A DNA stretch of 13,908 nt from Erythrobacter sp. CCH5-A1 (lineage in GTDB: Bacteria; Pseudomonadota; Alphaproteobacteria; Sphingomonadales; Sphingomonadaceae). How positions within the stretch are numbered: the first letter of the stretch is position 1; each line of letters starts with the position of its first letter. The stretch spans positions 1-13,908 of the forward strand of contig NZ_LSKQ01000097.1 in NCBI RefSeq assembly GCF_001557115.1, written 5' to 3'. Below the pieces are notes generated by a model that made no database searches, was not told the origin of the DNA, and saw only the letters and a program-made list of their open reading frames with translations. Shown here piece by piece: positions 7,613 to 13,908 of the stretch. A program made the position numbers and the translations under genes.

Positions 7613-10600
7613 GCGGCGGGAACGGTCTCGTCTTCCCGCTTCAGGATAATCAGCTGCTAGCGGCGGACCCCGAGGACAATGTCTGGCTCTCGGCCTCTGC
7701 GGGGACGGGCAAGACGCAGGTGCTCTCCGCGCGCGTGCTCAGGCTGCTGCTGCGCGAGGATGTCAGCCCGTCGCAGATTCTGTGCCTCACCTTCACCAAG
7801 GCGGGCGCGGCGGAGATGGCGAACCGCATCAACGCGGTGCTCGCGCGCTGGGTGCGGCTCGATGAAGTCCGGCTGGCGAAGGAGCTGGGTTATCTTGGTG
7901 CGGACATCGGCAAGGCGACGCTCGAGCGCGCCCGGAGCCTGTTTGCCAGCGTGCTCGATTGCCCGGGCGGGGGCCTCAGGATCGACACCATCCACGCCTT
8001 CGGGCAGTTCCTGATCGGCAACTTCCCCGAGGAAGCGGACCTCGCCCCCGGCACGCGGGTGATGGACGACCGCAGCCGCGAACTGCTCGCGCGCGAGGTG
8101 CTGACCGACTTGTTCGAGGAGGCCGAGCGGACGCATGACGTGCGCATTCTGGACGGGCTGGAGACCTTCACCACCCGCAAGGACCCGGCCGCGCTCCACA
8201 AGTGGCTGATGCGCGCGGCCGAAGCCCACGAGATGTGGGAGGGGCCGACGGGCTGGCAATCGCCGATGGGTGCGCGGGTGCGCCAGACGCTGGGGATACC
8301 CGCCGATGCAGGGGAGGACTGGGCGGCTGAGCCACTCCACCCGGACATCTTCCCTGACGATGCGCTCGCGGCGATCCTTGAGGCACTCAGGCAATGGGGC
8401 AAGCCTTCGGGCGAGAAGTCTATCGCGGGCATAGAAAGGTGGATTAAGCTCAACCATCATCAGCGCGCGGGCGCGTTGGATTGTCTGGTGGGTGGAGTGC
8501 TCAACGGCGAACTCTTGCCCAATGGCAACCTGCGGCACGCTGTGAAGGCAGATCCCGATTTCGTTTCCTACCAGCAAAGGGTGGGCGAACAGGTGGCCAA
8601 GTTTGAAGAGCGCCGTGCCCTTCTCGCCTGCGCCGAGATCGTCACTTCCGCGCTCGAGATCGGCCGCGCCTTCGCTGTCCGCTGGGAGGAGCGCAAGGCG
8701 CGCGAGGGCCTGCTCGACTTCGGCGACCTGATCCGCAAGGCCGCCGACCTGCTCGGCCAGTCCGATGCCGCCGACTGGATCCGCTACAAGCTCGACCGCC
8801 ATTTCGACCACATCCTGATCGACGAGGCGCAGGACACCAACCGCAGCCAGTGGGACATCGTCGAGGCGCTGATCGACGACTTCTTCGCGGGCGAGGGCGC
8901 GCGGGGCGACAAGCTGCGCACGATCTTCACCGTGGGCGACTACAAGCAGGCGATCTTCGGCTTCCAGGGCACCAGCCCCGAGAACTTTGCCCGCGCCAAG
9001 CAGCGCATCGTCGCCCGCATCGACGCCGCAAAGCAGGGCATCCGCCAGAGCCGCATCAATCGCCGCGAGCCGGGCTGGCGGGACCTCGACCTGCGCACAT
9101 CCTACCGCACTGCGCAGATCGTGCTCGGCTTCGTGAACCGGGTGATCGCGATGCTCGGGTTCGACGCCTTCGGGCTCGACACGCTTCCGCGCGATCACGA
9201 GGGCGCCGAGCGGCCGGGCCTCGTCACTCTGTGGCCGCCGGTCGCGCCCGACAAGGCCGATCCCGTCGAGGAGGAGGACGATGGCGAGGATAGCGGCCAG
9301 GATTGGCTGCCGCGCCACGACACGCTGCTCGCCGGGAAGATCGCCGAGCAGGTGCGACGTTGGGTGAGCCTCGAGGAACCCTTCGTCCTCGCCAAGGGCA
9401 CCCGCCGCCATGCGGGGCCGGGCGACGTGATGGTGCTGGTCCGGCAGAGGAAGGAGCTTGCCGCCCAGATCGTCGCCAAGCTCCACGCGCGCGGCGTGCC
9501 GGTGGCGGGGGTGGACCGCCTGAGGCTTGGCGCGCCGCTGGCAGTCAAGGACGTGCTGGCGGCGATGCGGTTCGCCGCGCAGCCGCAGGACGACCTCTCG
9601 CTCGCCAACCTCCTCGCCTCGCCGCTGATGGGGTGGACGCAGGACGACCTTCTCGCCCACGTCCCGCGCCAGCCGAGGCAGCGCCTGTGGGACCACCTCC
9701 GGCGCGATGATGCCCCTGCCTTCGTCGCCGCCACTGCCGAACGCCTCAAGGACCTGCTGCGCCGTGCCGACTACCAGACCCCGCAGGCGCTCATCGCCTG
9801 GCTGCTGACCGGCCCGTGGCAGGGCCGCGCCCGGCTGGTTGCGCGGCTTGGTGCGGAGGCCAACGACCCGCTCGACGAGCTCCTCAACGCCGCCTTCGCC
9901 TACGAGGCCGAGCACTGGCCCAGCCTTGCCGGCTTCATCGCCTGGTTCGACGCAGGCACCGGCGACTTGAAGCGCGACTCCGACAGCGCCGCCGGGCAGG
10001 TCAGGGTGATGACCGTCCACGGCTCCAAGGGCCTGCAGGCTCCGATCGTCATCCTCGCCGACGCCACCGGCGCGCCGGGGGAGGCGGGGGATCTCGAACT
10101 CGAGGACGACCCGCTCGCCCACAAGCCCGACCGCCCCCGCAAGGTCCCGCTCCCGCCGCTCGGCAAGGACGAGCGCAAGGGGCCCATCGCCGAGGCCGAA
10201 GCCGCCAAGGCCGCCGCGGCGATGCAGGAGCACTGGCGCCTGCTCTACGTCGCCATGACCCGCGCAGAGGAGGCGCTGTTCATCGGCGGCTCGCTCGGCA
10301 AGCGCGAGGCCAAGGCTGGCGCGCCGCACGAGGACAGCTGGTACGCCCGCCTCAAGCCCCTGTTCGAGGCTGCGCCCGTCGAGGACCCCGTCTGGGGCAC
10401 CCGCCAGGAGTGGGGCGAGCGCGCCGAGCCGCTGGTGCCCGAGGACGCCGCATCCTCCCCAAGCGCCGACATCGCCCTCCCGCGCTGGGCCACCACCCCG
10501 GTGGGCGAGGAGCCGCGCCCGCCGCGCCCGCTCGCCCCGTCGGCTGCGGGCGAGGAGGGAGGTGCCGCCCCGCCGCTCGACCCGGCCGCCACGCGCGATG

Positions 10601-11136
10601 CGGCAAGGCGCGGGAGCCTGATCCACGCCCTTCTCGAACGCCTGCCCGACGTCCCGCACGAGGCCCGCACCGCCGCCGCGCGGGGCTGGCTCGCACGGCA
10701 GGCCGCCGATCTTCCGCAAGCGATGCACGCCGAGATGCTCGCCGCCGCACTGGCCGTCCTCGACCACCCCGACTTTGCCCCGATCTTCTCAGCCCAAGCG
10801 CTCGCCGAGGTGCCGCTGGCCGCGACCGTGGGAGGCGTGGTCGTCGCCGGCACCGCCGACCGCCTGCTGATCGAGCCCGGCCGCATCACCGTGGTCGATT
10901 TCAAGACCACCCGCCGCCCGCCTGCCAGCGCCGCCGACATCCCGCTTGCGACCCTCAGGCAGATGGCCGCCTATGTCGCGGCGCTCGAAGCCATCTACCC
11001 GGGCCGCGAGGTGTGCGCGGGCGTGCTCTACACCCACGCGCCCGTGCTGTTCGACCTGCCGCCCGAGACCCTCGGGTTACACAAGAACGCCTTGCAGGCC
11101 CCGCAGCAATCCTTGCCGCTCCCCGATATTGAGTGA
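7609..11136 (+). CDS. addA: Double-strand-break repair helicase-nuclease AddA
   Basis: A 1175-residue superfamily 1 helicase with a C-terminal RecB-type nuclease. Motifs in order: Q-motif (QDNQLLA, about 12-18); Walker A SASAGTGKT (28-36); DEAQD (405-409); GDYKQAIFGF (about 443-452); LRTSYRT; VHGSKGLQ (about 802-809); and LYVAMTRAEEALF (about 879-891). A Pro/Arg-rich linker precedes the nuclease, which shows GSLIHALLE, GTADRLL, VVDFKTTRR (Asp1097, Lys1099) and QMAAY. AddA supplies 3'-5' translocation and one of the two nuclease sites of AddAB. The start is ATG 7609, with GGAGG eight bases upstream and an ATGA overlap with addB; an upstream GTG at 7573 would lie within addB. No terminator is visible after the stop, so read-through into trxA is possible. 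Confidence 0.96.
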   Translation: MSGGNGLVFPLQDNQLLAADPEDNVWLSASAGTGKTQVLSARVLRLLLREDVSPSQILCLTFTKAGAAEMANRINAVLARWVRLDEVRLAKELGYLGADIGKATLERARSLFASVLDCPGGGLRIDTIHAFGQFLIGNFPEEADLAPGTRVMDDRSRELLAREVLTDLFEEAERTHDVRILDGLETFTTRKDPAALHKWLMRAAEAHEMWEGPTGWQSPMGARVRQTLGIPADAGEDWAAEPLHPDIFPDDALAAILEALRQWGKPSGEKSIAGIERWIKLNHHQRAGALDCLVGGVLNGELLPNGNLRHAVKADPDFVSYQQRVGEQVAKFEERRALLACAEIVTSALEIGRAFAVRWEERKAREGLLDFGDLIRKAADLLGQSDAADWIRYKLDRHFDHILIDEAQDTNRSQWDIVEALIDDFFAGEGARGDKLRTIFTVGDYKQAIFGFQGTSPENFARAKQRIVARIDAAKQGIRQSRINRREPGWRDLDLRTSYRTAQIVLGFVNRVIAMLGFDAFGLDTLPRDHEGAERPGLVTLWPPVAPDKADPVEEEDDGEDSGQDWLPRHDTLLAGKIAEQVRRWVSLEEPFVLAKGTRRHAGPGDVMVLVRQRKELAAQIVAKLHARGVPVAGVDRLRLGAPLAVKDVLAAMRFAAQPQDDLSLANLLASPLMGWTQDDLLAHVPRQPRQRLWDHLRRDDAPAFVAATAERLKDLLRRADYQTPQALIAWLLTGPWQGRARLVARLGAEANDPLDELLNAAFAYEAEHWPSLAGFIAWFDAGTGDLKRDSDSAAGQVRVMTVHGSKGLQAPIVILADATGAPGEAGDLELEDDPLAHKPDRPRKVPLPPLGKDERKGPIAEAEAAKAAAAMQEHWRLLYVAMTRAEEALFIGGSLGKREAKAGAPHEDSWYARLKPLFEAAPVEDPVWGTRQEWGERAEPLVPEDAASSPSADIALPRWATTPVGEEPRPPRPLAPSAAGEEGGAAPPLDPAATRDAARRGSLIHALLERLPDVPHEARTAAARGWLARQAADLPQAMHAEMLAAALAVLDHPDFAPIFSAQALAEVPLAATVGGVVVAGTADRLLIEPGRITVVDFKTTRRPPASAADIPLATLRQMAAYVAALEAIYPGREVCAGVLYTHAPVLFDLPPETLGLHKNALQAPQQSLPLPDIE

Positions 11137-11154
11137 AAAGCCCCGCGCACTAGA

Positions 11155-11184
11155 TTGCATTCGTGTGACCGGCGCTCCTATGCT
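11155..11184 (+). promoter_or_regulatory. Candidate sigma-70 promoter of trxA
   Basis: TTGCAT (11155-11160) and TATGCT (11179-11184) are separated by 18 bases. Each matches four of six consensus positions. The pair lies in the 70-base gap between addA and trxA, with the -10 box 22 bases before the trxA start. This would let thioredoxin be expressed apart from the long upstream operon. It is a pattern match only. Confidence 0.5.
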
Positions 11185-11206
11185 CCGGCCAAAGGAGATA
11201 CAGGAT

Positions 11207-11527
11207 ATGGCGACCGTCAATGTGACCGATGCGAGTTTTCAGGCCGATGTGCTGGATAGCGACACTCCCGTGCTGGTGGACTTCTGGGCCGACTGGTGCG
11301 GCCCCTGCAAGATGATCGCCCCGGCGCTCGAGGAGATCAGCGAGGAGCTGGCCGGCAAGGTCGTGATCGCCAAGATGGACATCATGGAGAACACCGACAC
11401 CCCGGCTGCGATCGGCGTCCAGTCGATCCCGTTGATGGTGCTCTACAAGAACGGCCAGCCGGTCGCGCAGAAGCTCGGCGCGGCGCCCAAGGGCGCATTG
11501 AAGGCGTGGCTCGAAGGCGAGCTCTGA
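11207..11527 (+). CDS. trxA: Thioredoxin 1 (TrxA)
   Basis: A 106-residue thioredoxin, close to the 108-109 residues typical of the family. The active site WCGPCK has the redox cysteines at 31 and 34. The cis-proline loop is SIPLM (Pro75), where many homologues have SIPT. TrxA is the general cytoplasmic dithiol reductant, recycled by thioredoxin reductase, and it serves ribonucleotide reductase, peroxiredoxins and methionine sulfoxide reductase. The start is ATG 11207, preceded by AAAGGAGA at 11191-11198, a strong ribosome site. In-frame sequence upstream reaches into addA but is not thioredoxin-like. It is flanked by a candidate promoter and a perfect-stem terminator. Adjacency to addA is common in alphaproteobacteria as I recall it, and there is no sign of a functional link. 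Confidence 0.97.
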   Translation: MATVNVTDASFQADVLDSDTPVLVDFWADWCGPCKMIAPALEEISEELAGKVVIAKMDIMENTDTPAAIGVQSIPLMVLYKNGQPVAQKLGAAPKGALKAWLEGEL

Positions 11528-11531
11528 AATC

Positions 11532-11556
11532 AAGGGGCGCCAACGCGGCGCCCCTT
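11532..11556. terminator. Bidirectional rho-independent terminator between trxA and the SEC-C gene
   Basis: A perfect 10-bp stem (AAGGGGCGCC pairing with GGCGCCCCTT) closes a five-base loop (AACGC). It starts five bases after the trxA stop and is followed by CTTTC. On the minus strand it is followed by GATTTC and begins three bases after the TGA at 11560-11562. Placement between two convergent stops suggests that it serves both genes. Confidence 0.85.
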
Positions 11557-11559
11557 CTT

Positions 11560-11808
11560 TCAACGCCAGTAGTCATGGCGCTCCGCCCCGTCGAAAGCGG
11601 CCCGAAGCAAGGCAGCATTTCTTGAAAGCACTTGCCCGAGCCGCAGGGGCAAGGATCTTTTCGACCGAGCTTTTCGACCAGTTCCTTGTCGCCATGGACA
11701 AAGCGCAGGCCGCGTTTGACGCGTGTCTCGCTCGGGAAGCCCTTACGCCGCTTGGACGTCCGCTCGAAAGCAGGGCAGGTCGGCAGGGTTGATGGTCTTG
11801 CGTGCCAT
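11560..11808 (-). pseudogene. Small SEC-C zinc-motif protein gene, interrupted by three +1 frameshifts (pseudogene or recoded gene)
   Basis: On the minus strand an ATG at 11806-11808 has an ideal AGGAGG five bases upstream (11814-11819). The zero frame stops (TAA) after 19 codons. Three segments in successive frames join into one 81-residue protein. It begins [19 protein letters not shown], carries [19 protein letters not shown], then the SEC-C motif with cysteines at 53, 55, 64 and 65 (C-x-C-x8-C-C). It ends [14 protein letters not shown] at a TGA (11560-11562) abutting the terminator. SEC-C motifs bind zinc, as in the C-terminus of SecA; the role of the short stand-alone proteins is not known to me. 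The shifts fall after codons 14, 61 and 71 of the rebuilt protein, each at TTT-C within GCTTTC(G/A)A. The other two Phe codons (TTC CCG, TTT GTC) need no shift. Between the shifts the sequence shows no decay. It is labelled pseudogene only because no single frame encodes it. Confidence 0.75.
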
Positions 11809-11880
11809 GATGGCCTCCTGTCGTTGCACCCCTTTTGAGGGGCGCGCCGCCTTTATCAGTTGCTTGAGCGCATTGAAAGA
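11809..11880 (-). promoter_or_regulatory. Short intergenic leader of the SEC-C gene
   Basis: This 72-base gap holds the AGGAGG ribosome site (11814-11819). It also has a small hairpin, CCCCT/AGGGG with a four-base loop (11829-11842), and a weak promoter-like pair on the minus strand: CTTTCA (11874-11879), 16 bases, GATAAA (11852-11857). The hairpin has no T-run on the minus side, so it is not a clear terminator for the upstream phosphatase gene. Apart from the ribosome site these are weak pattern matches. Confidence 0.3.
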
Positions 11881-12675
11881 TCAGCCCAGCACCCGGGCAA
11901 CAAAGGCGTCCCAGATTTCGGGGCTTGAGGCTCCGACCAGTCCGGGCGCGTCATGCTGGTCTACCCGGTAGGCGCTGCCGTCGAGGCGTGCGGCTTTCCC
12001 GCCCGCCTCGTTCAGCCATAAAACCCCAGCCGCATGATCCCAGGCGAGCGTGCGCTTGAAGCTCGAGATGTCGTTCTCGCCCAGCGCCAGACGCGGATAT
12101 TGCTCGGCGGCGCAGCGCGGGATGTCTACCAGCGTGTAATGCGGCGCGAGTTTCGCGTCGACCATCGCCGATTGCTCGGGAGTGAGGAAGATGCGGCTCA
12201 CCGCGGTCACGGGTGGCTGCTGGCCGGTGGTGCGGGCGGCGATGCGTTCCCCGTTCACGAACGCCCCTTCGCCGCGCCGCGCGTGGCAAAAGCGGTCCTT
12301 GTTGGGGTCGTAGATCCACCCGGCGACCGCCTCGCCCGCATCGGCGAGTGCGATGATGATGCCGAAGGGCTCCTTGCCTTCGGCGAAGTTCGCGGTGCCG
12401 TCGAGCGGGTCGATGATCCAGCACTGGCCCTTGAGGTGATCGAGCACCGCAGGATCGGCGGCAGCCGCCTCCTCGCCCACCACCGCCACGCCGGGGGCGA
12501 GCTTGGTGAGCGTTTCGGTGAGAAACGCCTCGACCTCACGGTCGACGACGGTGACGGGATCGTCCTTGCCCTTCATCTCGACCTCGCCCGCGGCGAGATT
12601 GCGGAAACGCGGCAGCATCGAGCGCTGCGCGGCGAACCGCATCAGGTCGCGGATTTCGTCATCCAGCGCGCTCAA
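11881..12675 (-). CDS. Inositol-monophosphatase-family phosphatase (histidinol-phosphatase HisN-like candidate)
   Basis: A 264-residue Mg2+/Li+-dependent phosphatase of the IMPase fold with all family motifs. DPVTVVD (39-45) comes first, then GEE (67-69), IDPLDGTANF (88-97, metal ligands Asp89 and Asp92) and WDHAAG (212-217, Asp213). Substrate cannot be read from these motifs. Candidates are histidinol phosphate (HisN in actinobacteria and several alphaproteobacteria), inositol-1-phosphate (SuhB) or PAP. Coupling to argJ leans weakly toward amino-acid biosynthesis. The start is placed at TTG 12673-12675, whose TTGA overlaps the argJ stop and gives MSALDDEIRDLM, a normal family N-terminus. An ATG at 12727-12729 would add 18 residues that are argJ read in another frame. 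Confidence 0.9.
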   Translation of the reverse strand: MSALDDEIRDLMRFAAQRSMLPRFRNLAAGEVEMKGKDDPVTVVDREVEAFLTETLTKLAPGVAVVGEEAAAADPAVLDHLKGQCWIIDPLDGTANFAEGKEPFGIIIALADAGEAVAGWIYDPNKDRFCHARRGEGAFVNGERIAARTTGQQPPVTAVSRIFLTPEQSAMVDAKLAPHYTLVDIPRCAAEQYPRLALGENDISSFKRTLAWDHAAGVLWLNEAGGKAARLDGSAYRVDQHDAPGLVGASSPEIWDAFVARVLG

Positions 12676-13868
12676 GACCGGTAGTCCGCGTTGATCGCGA
12701 TGTAGCCGTGGGTGAGATCGCAGGTCCAAACAGTGGCGCGACCTTCCGCGAGGCCGAGATCGACCGCGATGTCGATCTCCTCGCCCTTTAGGTGCGCGGC
12801 GACGGGGGCCTCGTCATAATCCTCGACCGGCACGCCGTTCCGCGCCGCCCAGACCCCACCGAAGGCGATCGAGAGCCTGTCGCGGTCGGCCGGTTCGCCC
12901 GCCTTGCCGACAGCCATGACCACGCGGCCCCAATTGGCGTCTTCGCCCGCGATGGCGGTCTTGACCAGCGGCGAGTTGGCGATGGCAAGCCCGATGCGCC
13001 GCGCGCTGTCGTCGCTCGCCGCGCCTGAGACGCGGATGGTGATGAACTTGCGCGCGCCTTCGCCATCGCGCACGACCAGTTGGGCGAGGTTGCGGCACAC
13101 ATCGGAGAGGGCTGCGGCAAAGGCATCCGCGCCCGCGCTCTCCCAGCTCTCGATCCGCATATTGCCGGCCTTGCCGGTGGCAAAGACCATCACCGTGTCG
13201 CTGGTCGAGGTATCGCCGTCGACCGTGATGCAGGAGAAGGTCGCGGCATTGGCGCGCTCGAGCGCCTCCTGCAGGAAGGCGGGCGCGACCTCGGCGTCCG
13301 TAAAAATGTAGCCGAGCATGGTCGCCATGTCGGGGGCGATCATGCCGCTGCCCTTGATGAACCCGGCCAGCTCCACCCGGACGCCGCCCAGCATGGCGCT
13401 TGCGCCTGCGCCTTTGGTGAAGGTGTCGGTGGTGCCGATGGCCTTGGCGGCATCCTCCCACCCGCAGGGCTCCGCTGTCAGTGCGGCGGCGATTCCGGCT
13501 TGCGCCTTGTCGACCGGCAGCGGCACGCCGATCACGCCGGTGGAGGAGACGAACACCTCGTCCATCGAGCAGGCCAGCGCCTCTGTCACCTGCGCCCGGA
13601 TCGCCTCGACCGCCGCGCGCCCGCGCCAGCCGGTGAAGGCGTTGGAATTGCCCGCATTGACGATCAGCGCCCGCGCACGCCCGAGCTTCACCGCCTCGCG
13701 CCCGAGTTCGACCTCGGACGAAGCGCAGGCGCTCTTGGTGAAGACGCCCGCCACGCTGGTGCCCTCGGCGAGTTCGGCAAAGGTCAGGTCGCAGCGGTCC
13801 CACCTCTTGTAACGCGCCCGCGCCACGCGAAGGGTGACACCTGCGATCGGCGGCAGCTCGGGGAAGGG
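12672..13868 (-). CDS. argJ: Bifunctional ornithine acetyltransferase / N-acetylglutamate synthase ArgJ (5' end missing)
   Basis: 398 codons are readable, starting at PFPELPPIAGV, the normal ArgJ N-terminal block, and ending CDLTHGYIAINADYRS. ArgJ transfers acetyl from N-acetylornithine to glutamate in the cyclic arginine pathway and, in bifunctional forms, also uses acetyl-CoA. It is made as a precursor that cleaves itself into alpha and beta chains. The site is seen in KGSGMIAPDMATMLG: the Ala-Thr bond, with nucleophile Thr encoded at 13320-13322. The family is usually about 400-410 residues, so roughly ten residues and the start codon are lost. Upstream of 13868 the sequence turns into a reversed copy of its own bases 13782-13821, with an in-frame TAA, which is an end artefact rather than a real stop. 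A GTG at 13824-13826 gives an open frame but would remove conserved residues. The stop overlaps the phosphatase gene. Confidence 0.93.
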   Translation of the reverse strand, partial: PFPELPPIAGVTLRVARARYKRWDRCDLTFAELAEGTSVAGVFTKSACASSEVELGREAVKLGRARALIVNAGNSNAFTGWRGRAAVEAIRAQVTEALACSMDEVFVSSTGVIGVPLPVDKAQAGIAAALTAEPCGWEDAAKAIGTTDTFTKGAGASAMLGGVRVELAGFIKGSGMIAPDMATMLGYIFTDAEVAPAFLQEALERANAATFSCITVDGDTSTSDTVMVFATGKAGNMRIESWESAGADAFAAALSDVCRNLAQLVVRDGEGARKFITIRVSGAASDDSARRIGLAIANSPLVKTAIAGEDANWGRVVMAVGKAGEPADRDRLSIAFGGVWAARNGVPVEDYDEAPVAAHLKGEEIDIAVDLGLAEGRATVWTCDLTHGYIAINADYRS

Positions 13869-13908
13869 GCGGGCGCGTTACAAGAGGTGGGACCGCTGCG
13901 ACCTGACC
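13782..13908. repeat. 40-bp perfect inverted repeat at the contig end (fold-back artefact)
   Basis: Bases 13869-13908 are the exact reverse complement of 13782-13821 (40 of 40), separated by 47 bases. Similarity stops at base 13822. The second arm ends at the last base of the window and replaces the beginning of argJ with a reversed copy of its own interior. Position and content suggest a fold-back chimeric read or a palindromic end in the assembly graph, not a biological repeat. Confidence 0.85.

Noticed and set aside
7657..10767. Very long minus-strand open frame (1036 codons) opposite addA
   Set aside because: It runs antisense to clear AddA motifs, is rich in Arg/Gly/Ala/Leu with no recognisable domain, and such frames are expected opposite GC-rich genes with strong third-position bias.
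11632..11971. Short plus-strand open frames across the SEC-C gene and phosphatase end
   Set aside because: They are antisense to the SEC-C coding segments and the phosphatase C-terminus, with no domain and no ribosome site; the minus-strand reading explains the region better.
13782..13908. Inverted repeat as an attenuator or operator upstream of argJ
   Set aside because: One arm encodes conserved ArgJ residues (RARYKRWDRCDLT), the other ends exactly at the contig end, and the spacer is itself ArgJ coding sequence. A regulatory palindrome would not replace the start codon with a reversed internal coding copy.

Overview
The window is 13.9 kb of very GC-rich bacterial DNA. Gene content and order point to an alphaproteobacterium, most likely Sphingomonadales (Erythrobacteraceae-like): a DivL-type cell-cycle pseudokinase, then tsaE-amgK-murU, an alpha-type addB-addA pair and trxA. 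The lineage is inferred from gene families and order, not from a database search. Both ends look like contig ends of a draft assembly. Bases 1-13 match the 3' part of the Tn5/Nextera mosaic end, and the last 40 bases are an exact inverted copy of bases 13782-13821 that destroys the start of argJ.

Layout. Bases 58-11136 hold six plus-strand genes (divL, tsaE, amgK, murU, addB, addA). Each overlaps the next by 1-8 nt, so this is one tightly coupled operon. It combines cell-cycle signalling, tRNA t6A modification, MurNAc recycling into peptidoglycan precursors, and double-strand-break repair. trxA (11207-11527) follows with its own candidate promoter and a strong rho-independent terminator. The minus strand carries a small SEC-C zinc-motif gene (11560-11808), an inositol-monophosphatase-family gene (11881-12675) and a 5'-truncated argJ (12672 to about 13868). 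The last two overlap by 4 nt.

Most interesting point. The SEC-C gene is broken into three reading frames, but all three +1 shifts fall at the same octamer, GCTTTC(G/A)A. Reading TTT, skipping C, or equally dropping one T, at each of the three sites restores a clean 81-residue protein. That protein has an exact C-x-C-x8-C-C SEC-C motif, and its stop codon lies against the terminator shared with trxA. No other gene in the window shows a frameshift. This could be repeated +1 programmed frameshifting at UUU-C, an unusual pseudogene, or a local sequence error. The other notable feature is the tyrosine replacing the phospho-acceptor histidine in the kinase, which marks it as DivL.
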